The notes under the pieces are model-generated. The model ran no database searches. It saw only the letters and a list, made by a program, of their open reading frames with translations, and was not told the origin of the DNA. Of a stretch of 64,000 nt of DNA, positions 45,540-53,423 are shown one piece after another. The position numbers and the translations under genes were made by a program. The stretch covers positions 6,572,001-6,636,000 of the forward strand of contig NZ_FMHV01000002.1 of NCBI RefSeq assembly GCF_900091465.1, given 5' to 3'. Source of the DNA: Micromonospora rhizosphaerae. GTDB lineage: Bacteria; Actinomycetota; Actinomycetes; Mycobacteriales; Micromonosporaceae. Each line of letters opens with the position of its first letter. Position 1 is the first letter of the stretch.

Positions 45540-48056
45540 TCACGGCTGCCGGCCCGGACGGATGCCGCGCGCCGCCACCGCGAGTCCGCGCCCGTCCCAC
45601 ACCGCCGCCGCGTCCCCGTCGGTGTCGGTACGCAGCACCCGCGCCCCGCCGCGGGTCAGCCGGTCGAGCAGGCCCGGGTTCGGGTGCCCGTAGTCGTTGT
45701 CGGCGCCGACCGACACCAGCGCGACGGCGGGCCGGACCGCGTCGAGGAACTCCGGGTCCTGGTAGGCCGAGCCGTGATGGGCGACCTTCAGCACGTCGGC
45801 GCGGAACGTGCCGGGCGGAGCGGTCTCCAGCAGTGCCCGCTGCTCCTCGGTCTCGGCGTCCCCGGGCAGCAGGATGCGCACCCCGGCCACCGTGGCGGCC
45901 AGCACCAGCGAGTTGTTGTTCGGGTCCGACCGGCTGCCGCGCACCGGGTACGGCGGGCCGAGGACGACCAGCTCCACTCCCCCGGCCCGCCAGCTCCACC
46001 CCACCGGCGCGGTACGCAGACCGGCCGAACCGGCCCGCGCGGCGTCGCGTACCTGGGACAACCCGAAGGCCGGCTCCGACCACTGCGGAACCAGCACGCT
46101 CGCCACCCGCCGGCCCCGGAACACCCCGGCGATCCCGGCCACGTGGTCGGCGTGAAAGTGGCTGATGACCAGCAGCGGAACCTCCCGGACACCGAGCCGG
46201 CGCAGACAGCCGTCCACACCGGCCGGGTCCGGTCCGGCGTCGACGACCACCGCCCGCCCGGCGGTGATCGGCAGCACCAACGCGTCGCCCTGTCCGATCG
46301 CGCAGGCGATCACCACCCAACCGGGGGGCGGCCAGCCGCCGGCCAGCAGTCGCACCGGTAACGCGCCGAGCACCACCGCGACGGCGCACACCGCGACGAG
46401 CCGCCGCACCAACGGTCGGCGGGTGGCGACCAGCAGCGCCACGGTGAGCGCGGCGAGCAGCAGGGCACCGGTCACCCCGCCCGGCCAGGGCAACGTCCCG
46501 GCCGGCAGCTGCGCCCCGTGCCGGGCCACGGTCACCAGCCACCACGCCGGCCAGCTCGCCAGCCAGGCGGCGAATTCGGCCCCGGCCGGCCAGAGCGGCG
46601 AGACGACGGCGGCGGCCACGCCGAGCACGGTGGCGGGTGCGATGGCCGGCACCGCCAGCAGGTTCGCCGGCACGGCGACCAGGCTGACGGTCCCCGAGAT
46701 CCCGGCGACCACCGGGCCGCAGGTGAGCTGCGCCGCCGCCGGCACCGCCAGCGCCTCGGCCAACCCCGCCGGTACGCCCCGACGGCGCAAGCCGTCCCGC
46801 CAGCGCGGGGCGAGCAGCAGCAGGCCGGCGGTGGCGAGCACGGAGAGCGCGAAGCCCGCGTCCCCGGCCAGCTCCGGGTCGACCAGCACCAGCACGGCGA
46901 CCGCGGCGCAGAGGGCGGGCAGCGCGGCCCGCGGCCGGCCCGCGGCGAGCGCGGCCAGCCCGATCGCCCCCATGGTGGCGGCCCGGACCACGCTCGGCGA
47001 CGGTCGCACCAGGACGACGAAGCCGACCAGGGCCAGCCCGCAGAGGGCGACGGCCACCCGGGGACCGGCCCGGGCCCAGCGGGCGAGCAGCAGCACCGCG
47101 CCCACGATGATCGCGACATTCGAGCCGGAGACCGCATTCAGATGCGTCATGCCGGTGGCCCGGAAGTCCTCCTCGACGGCGGGCGTCAGCCGGCTGGTGT
47201 CGCCGACCACCAGGCCGGGCAGCAGGCCGCCCTGCTCGTCGGGGAGCGGCTCGCAGGCCTGTTGCAGGCCGGCGCGGAGCGTGCCGGCGGCGCGCTGGAG
47301 CCACGGCGGCGGGCCGTGCGGCGCGGGCTGACCGGCCACGGTGAGCACCGCTGCGGTCAGGTCCCCGCCGCGCGGCGCGGCCAACCGTCCCTGGGCGGTC
47401 AGCCGCTGCCCGGGGAGCAGATGGCGCCAGGCCGGATCGGTGGCCAGCACCAACGCCCGCGCCGACGCGGTCACCTGTCGACCGTCGCGACCGGTGAGGC
47501 GGACGAGGTCGGCTGGCACGAGCAGGGTGGATGGCCGGCCGGCGGCGCCCCGGACCGGGCGCGGGTCCTCGCGGACCACCAACTCCGCGGTGATCACCGC
47601 CCGGTCGTCGACCAGCCCGCGGATCGGGGCCGCGTCGCGGACCGTGAGCCGGGCGGCGGTCGCGGTCGCGCCGCAGACCACGCCGAGCAAGATTGCGACG
47701 GCGACCCAGCCGTACCGGCGGACGGGGGCGGCCGGACGTCCGAGGACGCCGAGCAGGTGCGCGCCGATGAGGACGGCCAGGCCGGCGGCCACGGCGGCCA
47801 TTGTCGCCGCTGCCGTTGCGGTGAGATGCAGCCCGGCCAGGGCGGCGAGCCAGGCGGCCACGGCCAGCCCCGCCAACCGCAGGTCCGGGAGCGCCTCGGC
47901 CGTCGTGTCACCGGCCGCGACATCGGCTTCACGCTGTCGTTCTCTACCGCCCGACCGCCGTACCGCCAGGTCGTGCGGCGCGTCCTCGCCGGGGCGTCCC
48001 GTCAACGGGAAGGCGGCTCGGCGGACGGCGTCCGGTACGGCGATCCGCCCGGTCAC
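45540..48056 (-). CDS. comEC: ComEC/Rec2 family competence protein
   Basis: Channel for DNA uptake across the cytoplasmic membrane. 838 residues: N-terminal membrane helices and a DUF4131-like region, the Competence domain (LLPGLVVGDTSRLTPAVEEDFRATGMTHLNAVSGSNVAI) with many helices, and a C-terminal metallo-beta-lactamase-like part (VVVDAGPDPAGVDG, VISHFHADHVAGIAG, LLPGDAETEEQRALL, VLKVAHHGSAYQD). The GTG at 48056 overlaps the comEA stop by 4 bp. Competence is rarely shown in actinobacteria, so its use is open. Confidence 0.94.
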   Translation of the reverse strand: MTGRIAVPDAVRRAAFPLTGRPGEDAPHDLAVRRSGGRERQREADVAAGDTTAEALPDLRLAGLAVAAWLAALAGLHLTATAAATMAAVAAGLAVLIGAHLLGVLGRPAAPVRRYGWVAVAILLGVVCGATATAARLTVRDAAPIRGLVDDRAVITAELVVREDPRPVRGAAGRPSTLLVPADLVRLTGRDGRQVTASARALVLATDPAWRHLLPGQRLTAQGRLAAPRGGDLTAAVLTVAGQPAPHGPPPWLQRAAGTLRAGLQQACEPLPDEQGGLLPGLVVGDTSRLTPAVEEDFRATGMTHLNAVSGSNVAIIVGAVLLLARWARAGPRVAVALCGLALVGFVVLVRPSPSVVRAATMGAIGLAALAAGRPRAALPALCAAVAVLVLVDPELAGDAGFALSVLATAGLLLLAPRWRDGLRRRGVPAGLAEALAVPAAAQLTCGPVVAGISGTVSLVAVPANLLAVPAIAPATVLGVAAAVVSPLWPAGAEFAAWLASWPAWWLVTVARHGAQLPAGTLPWPGGVTGALLLAALTVALLVATRRPLVRRLVAVCAVAVVLGALPVRLLAGGWPPPGWVVIACAIGQGDALVLPITAGRAVVVDAGPDPAGVDGCLRRLGVREVPLLVISHFHADHVAGIAGVFRGRRVASVLVPQWSEPAFGLSQVRDAARAGSAGLRTAPVGWSWRAGGVELVVLGPPYPVRGSRSDPNNNSLVLAATVAGVRILLPGDAETEEQRALLETAPPGTFRADVLKVAHHGSAYQDPEFLDAVRPAVALVSVGADNDYGHPNPGLLDRLTRGGARVLRTDTDGDAAAVWDGRGLAVAARGIRPGRQP

Positions 48057-49000
48057 ACCGTCACCAGGTCCTTGAGCTGTTCGTACCGGGCGTCGCCGAT
48101 GCCCTCGACCTGACGTAGGTCCGACACTGACCGGAACGGGCCGTGCTGCTCGCGGTGGGTGAGAATGCGCTGGGCGAGCACCGGGCCGACCCCAGGCAAC
48201 GCGTCGAGCTGGGCCAGGGTCGCGGTGTTGAGGTTGACCGGTCCGCCTGGCGCCGCGCCGCCCGCCGCCGGCCCCGCCGCCCCGGCCGGCTGCCCGGCCG
48301 CGCCGGGTGGTGCCGTGACGCCGACCAGGATCAGCTCGCCGTCGGTGACCTTGCGGGCGGGGTTGAGCAGGGCCACATCCACGCCGGGCAGCGCGCCTCC
48401 GGCCGCCTCGATCGCGTCGGCGACCCGCGAGCCAGCCGGCACCCGGACCAGGCCGGGACGGCGTACCTTTCCGGCGACCGCGACCACCAGTTGACCGTTC
48501 GCACCGGCCGACCCGACGGGGGACGGCTCCGGTGCGGCGGGCGCGGCGACCGTCGACATTGGGTCGACCGGCTCGGCGTGCGGTCGCGACCGCCAGGCCC
48601 AGAGCCCGGCGCCGAGCACCACGACCACGGCGACGACGGCCAGCGCTCGGCCCCCGCGCCGGCCGGGGTCGAAGGCACTTGGTCCGGGCAGCCGGGATCC
48701 GGCCGGCGGCAGGTCATCCTCGATGGCAGCCGAGCCGGGCAGCCCCTCGTGGTCCGGGTCTGAGTACGGCCACCGGTCACGCCGCTCTACCGTCACCGAG
48801 CCGGACGACAGCGAGTCGGAGCGCATCGGCCGGACCGGAGCTGCCGTCGGCCGATGCCGTTCGACTGGCGGGTCGGGCCGCGGGCGGGAAGCCGTGGCGG
48901 TCGGGAGACCGGGTTGGGACGGCGGACTGGCGCTGGGCATCGCCGGGTCGAACAGCCGGGACAACCGCTGCCGCACCATGGTCTCCTCGTCGTCTGGCAC
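48053..49000 (-). CDS. comEA: ComEA family helix-hairpin-helix DNA-binding protein
   Basis: Exported DNA receptor of the uptake system. 315 residues: a long disordered Pro/Arg-rich cytoplasmic N-terminus (1-115), a transmembrane helix (ALAVVAVVVVLGAGLWAW), a SLBB domain (GQLVVAVAGKVRRPGLVRVPAGSRVADAIEAAGG) and the C-terminal double HhH (VNLNTATLAQLDALPGVGPVLAQRILTHREQHGPFRSVSDLRQVEGIG). GTG 49000 is favoured by TAGCCT six bases upstream (leaderless); ATG 48979 is in frame. Confidence 0.93.
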   Translation of the reverse strand: MPDDEETMVRQRLSRLFDPAMPSASPPSQPGLPTATASRPRPDPPVERHRPTAAPVRPMRSDSLSSGSVTVERRDRWPYSDPDHEGLPGSAAIEDDLPPAGSRLPGPSAFDPGRRGGRALAVVAVVVVLGAGLWAWRSRPHAEPVDPMSTVAAPAAPEPSPVGSAGANGQLVVAVAGKVRRPGLVRVPAGSRVADAIEAAGGALPGVDVALLNPARKVTDGELILVGVTAPPGAAGQPAGAAGPAAGGAAPGGPVNLNTATLAQLDALPGVGPVLAQRILTHREQHGPFRSVSDLRQVEGIGDARYEQLKDLVTV

Positions 49001-49296
49001 GGCGCGAGGCTAGGGCGGCCGATGGGTCCCGAGCACGGCGCTGACGGTCGGCTGTGGACGGCCGGACTGAGTGTGGAAAGCGCCCTGATCATGGTCCGAT
49101 GTGCTACGGGCGAGTAGACGTCGGCCGCCCGTCGACAGCATGGCGGGGCCTCGACGACCAGTACTCCGGACCGAGGACGACCAGCTCCACTCCCCCGGCC
49201 CGCCACGCTTGCTGCCGCAGCCACGAAGATGAGCAAGATCGGGGGCCACGTATGAAGGCACCGCTTCCCGACGGAAAGATGTGGCAGACCTAGGGC
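49001..49296. other. Gap upstream of comEA with a comEC fragment
   Basis: This near-300-bp gap holds the comEA promoter (TAGCCT at 49007-49012, minus strand). It also holds a 35-base exact copy (49171-49205) of comEC positions 45958-45992, starting CCGAGGACGACCAGCTCCAC. In the minus frame the copy reads WRAGGVELVVLGP, the same as in ComEC. No intact gene is seen. Confidence 0.7.
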
Positions 49297-49452
49297 ATGG
49301 AAGCTACCCAGTACTTCCCGAGTCCGAGGCAATCCTGGTCGCTGGCGATGGAAGCTGCTCCGCCCTCGCTGCGCAGCCTCGGCAAGTCCGCAGCGCCGTC
49401 ACGCATGCTGAAAAACGACGAGGTCCCCTGGCACGAGCCTGAGGGAGAATGA
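49297..49452 (+). CDS. Short orphan ORF upstream of the two-helix secreted-domain gene
   Basis: A 51-residue frame, MEATQYFPSPRQSWSLAMEA, then a middle rich in Pro, Ser and Leu and the end MLKNDEVPWHEPEGE. No signal or membrane segment, no known domain. No clear ribosome site is seen, and TAGGGC lies just before the ATG. It ends 30 bp before the next gene, so it could be its partner or leader ORF. Codons are less GC-rich than in core genes. Coding status is uncertain. Confidence 0.4.
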   Translation: MEATQYFPSPRQSWSLAMEAAPPSLRSLGKSAAPSRMLKNDEVPWHEPEGE

Positions 49453-49482
49453 GGAAGGACACCTCCGGCGTTAGGTGGGTCG

Positions 49483-50325
49483 ATGGCCAGCATGGACAGC
49501 CCCAGGACGTCAACGCGGGGTTCCTTGCAGAGCCTACGTACAGTGCTCGCGGGTCGACGGCTATCCCTTTTCGCGGTGCCCACCGCCGTACCGGTGTTCC
49601 TCTTCGTGCTGTACGTCGCCAGCTTCACCTCCGGATGTACCCCAGTCCCAACGGAGCCAGGGCCGATTGGGTCGGGGGCACCCCCGCCGCCGGGCGTGAC
49701 GGGATCGCCCCTGCCACCCGGGCCCTCGACTGACTTCCACTTGCTCGATCAGGCGACCGCCGAATTCCTCACGCGAGATGCGCATTGGCAGGTGCCGTCC
49801 GCGCTACGTGCCGACAGGACGGCTCGCATCGGCCTGGTCATTGGCTCGGGTTCCGCGCTCACCGCGAAAATCAACAGCCTGTTGCCGAGCACCGGAAGCA
49901 TTAGCGCTGGTCGGGTCCAGGTTGGCCCGAAGGTGAGGGTGACACTGCGGGCTGACCCGGCCGACGCGAGCGTTATTCCGTCCGAAGCGGTAGACGCGTC
50001 CACGGGCAGCGACGTACAGATGCTGTGGACGTGGCTGGTCCACCCCCTCCACCCGACGAAGGCGCTGCTGCTCACGGCGCATCTGGAGTTGCCGCTCAAC
50101 AACGGCCATGTCATCAAGCAGGAGCTGCCGCTGACCGTGCGGGTCGCGCGGACGTTGCCCTACACCGTCAGGCAGATTTTCAGCAGCTGGGCGACCTGGT
50201 CAGCGGTCGGCGGCACCGTCGTCAGTGTCGCTGGCTGGCTGCACAGCCGCAGGCGCAAGGGCGCGAAGACGGGCCAACACACGACTGGGAAAAGGGCAGC
50301 CACCGGCGACGAAGAACGTCCTTAG
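49483..50325 (+). CDS. Orphan membrane protein with an extracytoplasmic beta-rich domain
   Basis: 280 residues not recognised. An N-terminal helix (LSLFAVPTAVPVFLFVLYVASFTSG) is followed by a Pro-rich stretch with TSGCTPVPTEPGPIG, then a domain of alternating strands (TARIGLVIGSGSALTAKI, GRVQVGPKVRVTLRADPADASV, VQMLWTWLVHPLHPTKALLLTAHLEL, HVIKQELPLTVRVARTL), and a second helix (WATWSAVGGTVVSVAGWLHS) before a basic tail. The domain probably lies outside the membrane with both ends inside. A possible ribosome site is AGGTGG. Base composition is less GC-biased than in the flanks, suggesting acquisition. Confidence 0.65.
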   Translation: MASMDSPRTSTRGSLQSLRTVLAGRRLSLFAVPTAVPVFLFVLYVASFTSGCTPVPTEPGPIGSGAPPPPGVTGSPLPPGPSTDFHLLDQATAEFLTRDAHWQVPSALRADRTARIGLVIGSGSALTAKINSLLPSTGSISAGRVQVGPKVRVTLRADPADASVIPSEAVDASTGSDVQMLWTWLVHPLHPTKALLLTAHLELPLNNGHVIKQELPLTVRVARTLPYTVRQIFSSWATWSAVGGTVVSVAGWLHSRRRKGAKTGQHTTGKRAATGDEERP

Positions 50326-50651
50326 CACCCTTTCCAGTACGCCGAGAAGTCGGCTGGCAAGGCATTGGGCCGGGACGCGATGCCCAAACAGTCCGCAGCA
50401 CGCCGGCCGGCCGATCGCCTCGGCCACCAGATCGACGGCCCGGGTGACCCTCAGTTTGAGCACCCCTCCAACCCGCTTTTTCCCAGCTCACGGCCCAGGT
50501 ATGCCCGTCTGATCGGCCCTGGAACCGTGGCTCGATCTTGACTGCTACCGCAGGGCGGTCCCGCGAAATTTTTCTCGGGGGTCACACCCCCACCCGCCAA
50601 GAGCTTCACCGAGCCACACGCAGCGGCCCTGACAACGGGACGGCTACCCGA
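50326..50651. other. Gap of 326 bp without a clear gene
   Basis: Moderate GC with an AAATTTTT run (50567-50574) followed by a small GGGGGT-CAC-ACCCCC hairpin (50577-50591). One copy of a 22-base direct repeat lies at 50417-50438. The minus frame across it reads AVDLVAEAIGRPAC, which resembles the reading at the second repeat copy, but I see no start or domain. Confidence 0.5.
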
Positions 50652-50945
50652 CTACCGCCCCGTGCTCACCGTCATGGACTGGATCACCTCGCGCATGTCC
50701 CCGAGTTCTGCCGCCAGCCGGTCGCGTATCGGGGATGTGGCTTCGTCGATGCGTCGCCCCAGCTCTCGCTCGGCTTCCTCGACCGTCTTGCCCCGGGCCT
50801 GTGCCCATGCCTCAACGTCCACTGACACCGTGAGCCGGATGCTCGCACTACCCGGCGACGGAGGCGAGGGCGACTCGCCCCCGGGGGTGTAGTCCGCGTA
50901 TCGCCGCCGAGACGGCACCTCGCGCTTCCGCTTCCGTAGCAACAT
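50652..50945 (-). CDS. Small basic/coiled-coil protein of the accessory patch
   Basis: 97 residues: a very basic start (MLLRKRKREVPSRRRYADYT), a Pro/Ser linker (GGESPSPPSPGS), then SIRLTVSVDVEAWAQARGKTVEEAERELGRRIDEATSPIRDRLAAELGDMREVIQSM, which is predicted to be helical. The latter part could pair as a coiled coil, and the SIRLTVSVDVEAWA strand looks like the start of a ribbon-helix-helix-type domain. Its function is unknown. It may be a plasmid- or element-borne DNA-binding protein. Confidence 0.55.
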   Translation of the reverse strand: MLLRKRKREVPSRRRYADYTPGGESPSPPSPGSASIRLTVSVDVEAWAQARGKTVEEAERELGRRIDEATSPIRDRLAAELGDMREVIQSMTVSTGR

Positions 50946-51291
50946 GACCTGCCCCCTCTGTTATCGATCGTCAATCATGGCCGCGGCGGACCTGCCCTGC
51001 AATCGGTTCCGCCAGCGCGCCCTGCAGTAGCAGGACGGACGGAGCTCCGAAAATCAGCCCAGCCACGGCGGGGCACCACTGAAGGTCATGCGCCAGACCG
51101 GGATCTCGATCAACTCCGTTGACGTGATGGGCGCGGCACGTACCCTGTACTAGGTCAGCAATCCAGTCGCGCTCAATGTGCCCGCGGTCTCAACGGTGTG
51201 GAGCACGTGCGCCACGGCGGGGCGCGCAGTCCGCGCCCGCGGCCGCCGGTCTACAGAGCCACAGCCAGTGTCCGGGCGGGTCTACGCCGAT
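50946..51291. other. Gap of 346 bp between two minus-strand genes
   Basis: Includes the promoter region of the 97-residue gene. A 70-codon minus frame (about 51196-50986, DWIADLVQGTCRAHHVNGVDRDPGLAHDLQWCP and on) is open but has no start codon and no recognised domain; it may be a decayed gene or chance. Nothing else is seen. Confidence 0.45.
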
Positions 51292-51489
51292 CTAGCCAGG
51301 TTCGCCCTCAAGCTCTTTGCGACGCTTCGCAGCCCAAGCCCTGATATCGGCCGTCGCCCACACCCTGCCCACGGTCAGGTGAGCGATCGGCTTGGGGAAG
51401 TCTGGACGGTCGGCGAGCGTGTTAGCTCGCTGCCTGGACACACCGAGGAATGCCGCTACTTCGGCCATGGCCATAACGTCCCCGGTCAT
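51292..51489 (-). CDS. AlpA/excisionase-like helix-turn-helix protein
   Basis: 65 residues of MerR/HTH_17 type: MTGDVMAMAEVAAFLGVSRQRANTLADRPDFPKPIAHLTVGRVWATADIRAWAAKRRKELEG. The pattern EVAAFLGVSRQRANTL (helix-turn-helix) then FPKP and GRVWATADIRAWA (wing) fits small DNA-binding proteins that act as excisionases or regulators of mobile elements. ATG 51489; ATG 51474 is in frame. No integrase is nearby. Confidence 0.8.
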   Translation of the reverse strand: MTGDVMAMAEVAAFLGVSRQRANTLADRPDFPKPIAHLTVGRVWATADIRAWAAKRRKELEGEPG

Positions 51490-51516
51490 CGGTGCAGACC
51501 ATCCGACCGGGGTACT

Positions 51517-51554
51517 TTACGACACGTAACCCTACCCCCTTGACGACTAGTCAA
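51517..51554 (-). promoter_or_regulatory. Divergent promoter region with two palindromes
   Basis: TTACG-ACA-CGTAA (51517-51529) and TTGAC-GACTA-GTCAA (51540-51554) lie between the HTH gene (start 51489, minus) and the + strand gene at 51571. They could be operators for the HTH protein; the second also holds a TTGAC -35 in both directions. Confidence 0.5.
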
Positions 51555-51570
51555 CCCCTCCGCAAGAGTC

Positions 51571-51849
51571 ATGGGCATGCCCATGCGGAGAGTCCCCAAA
51601 CCAGTACCGTTAGTGCCTGTTCACCGACCTGTCTGGCGCCGGTTCCGCCGCCGATGCTCCTGCGGGCTCCGCTGGAAGACATGCCCCGACCGACACCTGC
51701 CGGTGCCCGTCGAGCCGGTAGCCGCTCCGATCCGACGACAGATCGAAGCGCCCCGCTGGAACGAGCCGACGGAAATCCACTGGGTCGGAGCAGCGGACCT
51801 GATCACCAGAGGGCAGGCCCAGCGAGCCAGCGGCGGCCGGCATGCGTGA
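51571..51849 (+). CDS. Small arginine/proline-rich protein with a Cys pair
   Basis: 92 residues. VPKPVPLVPVHRPVWRRFRRRCSCGLRWKTCPDRHLPVPVEP has three cysteines (CSCG and TCPD), which may bind zinc, and the rest is Arg/Pro-rich with WNEPTEIHWVGAADLITRGQAQR. Similar short proteins occur in Micromonospora genomes next to regulators, as far as I recall. Start at ATG 51571, with in-frame ATG at 51577 and 51583. Overlaps the next gene by 8 bp. Confidence 0.6.
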   Translation: MGMPMRRVPKPVPLVPVHRPVWRRFRRRCSCGLRWKTCPDRHLPVPVEPVAAPIRRQIEAPRWNEPTEIHWVGAADLITRGQAQRASGGRHA

Positions 51850-52078
51850 GCACCTACCCCTGCGACCCATCTGGCTCTGCCGCAGCTGCGCCAACCCCTG
51901 GCCATGCGGCGAAGCCCGACTCCGACTCACCGGCGAATATGCCGATGATCGAGTCGCCCTGAGCGTCTACATGGCCTCGATGATGGGCGAGGCGATCAGC
52001 GACCTGCACCGGCTCAACCCTCAGCCTGCGCCTGAAGCCTCGACCATGTTCGGCCGGTTCCTCGCTTGGACGAAATAA
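51842..52078 (+). CDS. Small protein of the actinobacterial CxxC/W-type family
   Basis: 78 residues: MREHLPLRPIWLCRSCANPWPCGEARLRLTGEYADDRVALSVYMASMMGEAISDLHRLNPQPAPEASTMFGRFLAWTK. The C-x2-C...P-W-P-C-G motif may bind a metal. Relatives are common in actinobacteria (some are mis-named flavin reductase) and usually lie beside regulators. Start overlaps the upstream gene, which suggests coupling. Confidence 0.68.
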   Translation: MREHLPLRPIWLCRSCANPWPCGEARLRLTGEYADDRVALSVYMASMMGEAISDLHRLNPQPAPEASTMFGRFLAWTK

Positions 52079-52119
52079 AGCACCATCCAGTCCGTAAAGG
52101 ACAAGACAACGCCCGGTCG

Positions 52120-52480
52120 TCACGAGGCCAGGGACAGCTCCTGGGCGAAGCGGCGGATGGCGTCGGCGACCGCCGCCGGGGCGTCGAAGTTCGCGAGGTG
52201 ACCGGTCCCCACGACGAGCTCTGTCCGGGTGCCCGGCCGGGCCCGGGAAGACCTCCCGCTCCCCCGAACGGAACAGCCGGTCCCGCACGCCGTTGAGGAT
52301 GAGCACGGGCGCGGGCACCGCCGCCAAGCTCGACACGTCGAAACGGCCCATCACGTCCCGCCAGTCGACCGGGAGGGTGTGGAAGGCGAACCCGTCGGCG
52401 ATGGTCGCCTCGACAACCTCCGACGGGTACAGGCGGAGCAGCAGTCGGTCGTTCAGCCGGGTGAGCCGGTTCGCCGGCAA
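52120..52480 (-). pseudogene. Broken alpha/beta hydrolase (frameshift, N-terminal half missing)
   Basis: Only the C-terminal half remains: MPANRLTRLNDRLLLRLYPSEVVEATIADG, then FDVSSLAAVPAPVLILNGVRDRLFRSGE in one frame, and after about 52270 the continuation TELVVGTGHLANFDAPAAVADAIRRFAQELSLAS in another frame (His of GTGH is the catalytic one). The nucleophile half is absent upstream. A frameshift near 52250-52275 joins the two frames. Confidence 0.78.
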
Positions 52481-52646
52481 ACGCGACGTGCGTGACCGGC
52501 GTCGAGCCCGCGTATGGCCTCGGCCACCAGGTCGACGGTGGGTGATCGACTCCGGTTGCGGCAGCTCGCGCTTTCCTGGCCGGATGAGCGCCCGACATGC
52601 CGCACACCGAGTGGATCATGCCTGGCCGAAGACGGACCGAGCACGC

Positions 52647-53411
52647 TCAACTCGCCTCCGGGTCGAGGCCGAGCACTGCCCGGCCGCCGTCCACCGGCAG
52701 GGTCACCCCGTTGACGAAGCTGGCCCGCGGCGACAGCAGGAACGCCACCGCCTCGGCCACCTCCTCGGCACGGCCGATCCGGCCCACCGGGTGCAGCCGG
52801 GCCAGCTCCGCGACGGTCCACTCCGCCTCGGCCGGTTCCCGGGTGGCCAGGAAGGCGGCGTGCCGCTCGGTGTCGATCGAACCGAGGGCGACGGCGTTGG
52901 TCCGGACGCCCCGGGCGCCGTACTCGACGGCCAACGCCCGGGTCAGCCCCTCGACGGCAGCCTTCGCGGTGGCGTACGGCAGCGCGCCGGGCACCGGTCG
53001 GCGGGCCTGGTGGGAGGAGACGTTCACGATCGCGCCGCCGGTTCCGGCGGCGAGGAAACGGCGTACCGCCGTGGCTGCGCCGACCAGGGCGGGCCGCAGG
53101 TTGAGCCCGATCAGGTCGAGCACCTCAGCGACGGGTGCCGAGTGGAGGGAGGCGTCCCGGAAGACCGCCGCGTTGTTGACCCAGCCGATCAGCGGCGCGG
53201 CGCGCTCGGCCAGGTCGGCGGCGTGCCCGGCGACCCGCTCGTCGGCCGCGTCGCCGACGACCGGGACCAGCCGGTCCGCCGCGGGGTGGGCCGGCAGCCA
53301 CGTCAGGGCGTCCGGGTCGCGCTCGACGACGACCACCGGGCCGCCGTCCGCCAGCCGTTCCACCACCGCGCGGCCGACGCCCCGGCCACCCCCGGTCACC
53401 ACGTACGACAT
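52647..53411 (-). CDS. Short-chain dehydrogenase/reductase
   Basis: 254 residues: TGGGRGVGRAVVERL (cofactor loop), GWVNNAAVFRDAS, NVSSHQARRPVPGALPYATAKAAVEGL (Ser, Tyr, Lys), AVALGSIDTERHAAFL and a C-terminal FVNGVTLPVDGGRAVLG. NAD(P)-dependent alcohol or ketone oxidoreductase of the classical type; substrate unknown. AAGGTGG lies ahead of the ATG. It is 12 bp beyond the DegV gene's end on the same strand. Confidence 0.9.
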   Translation of the reverse strand: MSYVVTGGGRGVGRAVVERLADGGPVVVVERDPDALTWLPAHPAADRLVPVVGDAADERVAGHAADLAERAAPLIGWVNNAAVFRDASLHSAPVAEVLDLIGLNLRPALVGAATAVRRFLAAGTGGAIVNVSSHQARRPVPGALPYATAKAAVEGLTRALAVEYGARGVRTNAVALGSIDTERHAAFLATREPAEAEWTVAELARLHPVGRIGRAEEVAEAVAFLLSPRASFVNGVTLPVDGGRAVLGLDPEAS

Positions 53412-53423
53412 GCCGCCACCTTG

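Larger units (their letters stand above)
50417..52538 (+). repeat. 22-bp direct repeat pair flanking the accessory patch
   Basis: GCCTCGGCCACCAGATCGACGG (50417-50438) matches 52517-52538 with one mismatch; both share the reading VDLVAEAI on the minus strand and are exactly 2100 bp apart. They could be attachment-like sites or decayed copies of the same short region. The stretch between includes the HTH gene. Confidence 0.4.

Noticed and set aside
44317..47304. A 995-codon minus-strand open frame
   Set aside because: It runs antisense to the glycosyltransferase gene and then out of frame through comEC. Its product is Arg/Gly/Ala-rich without domains.
49290..49628. A 112-codon minus-strand frame
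   Set aside because: It is antisense to the 51-residue ORF and the start of the 280-residue gene and has no domain. The plus-strand reading is more gene-like.
50986..51196. A 70-codon minus frame with DWIADLVQGTCRAHHVNG
   Set aside because: No start codon and no recognised domain; frames this long occur by chance in GC-rich DNA.
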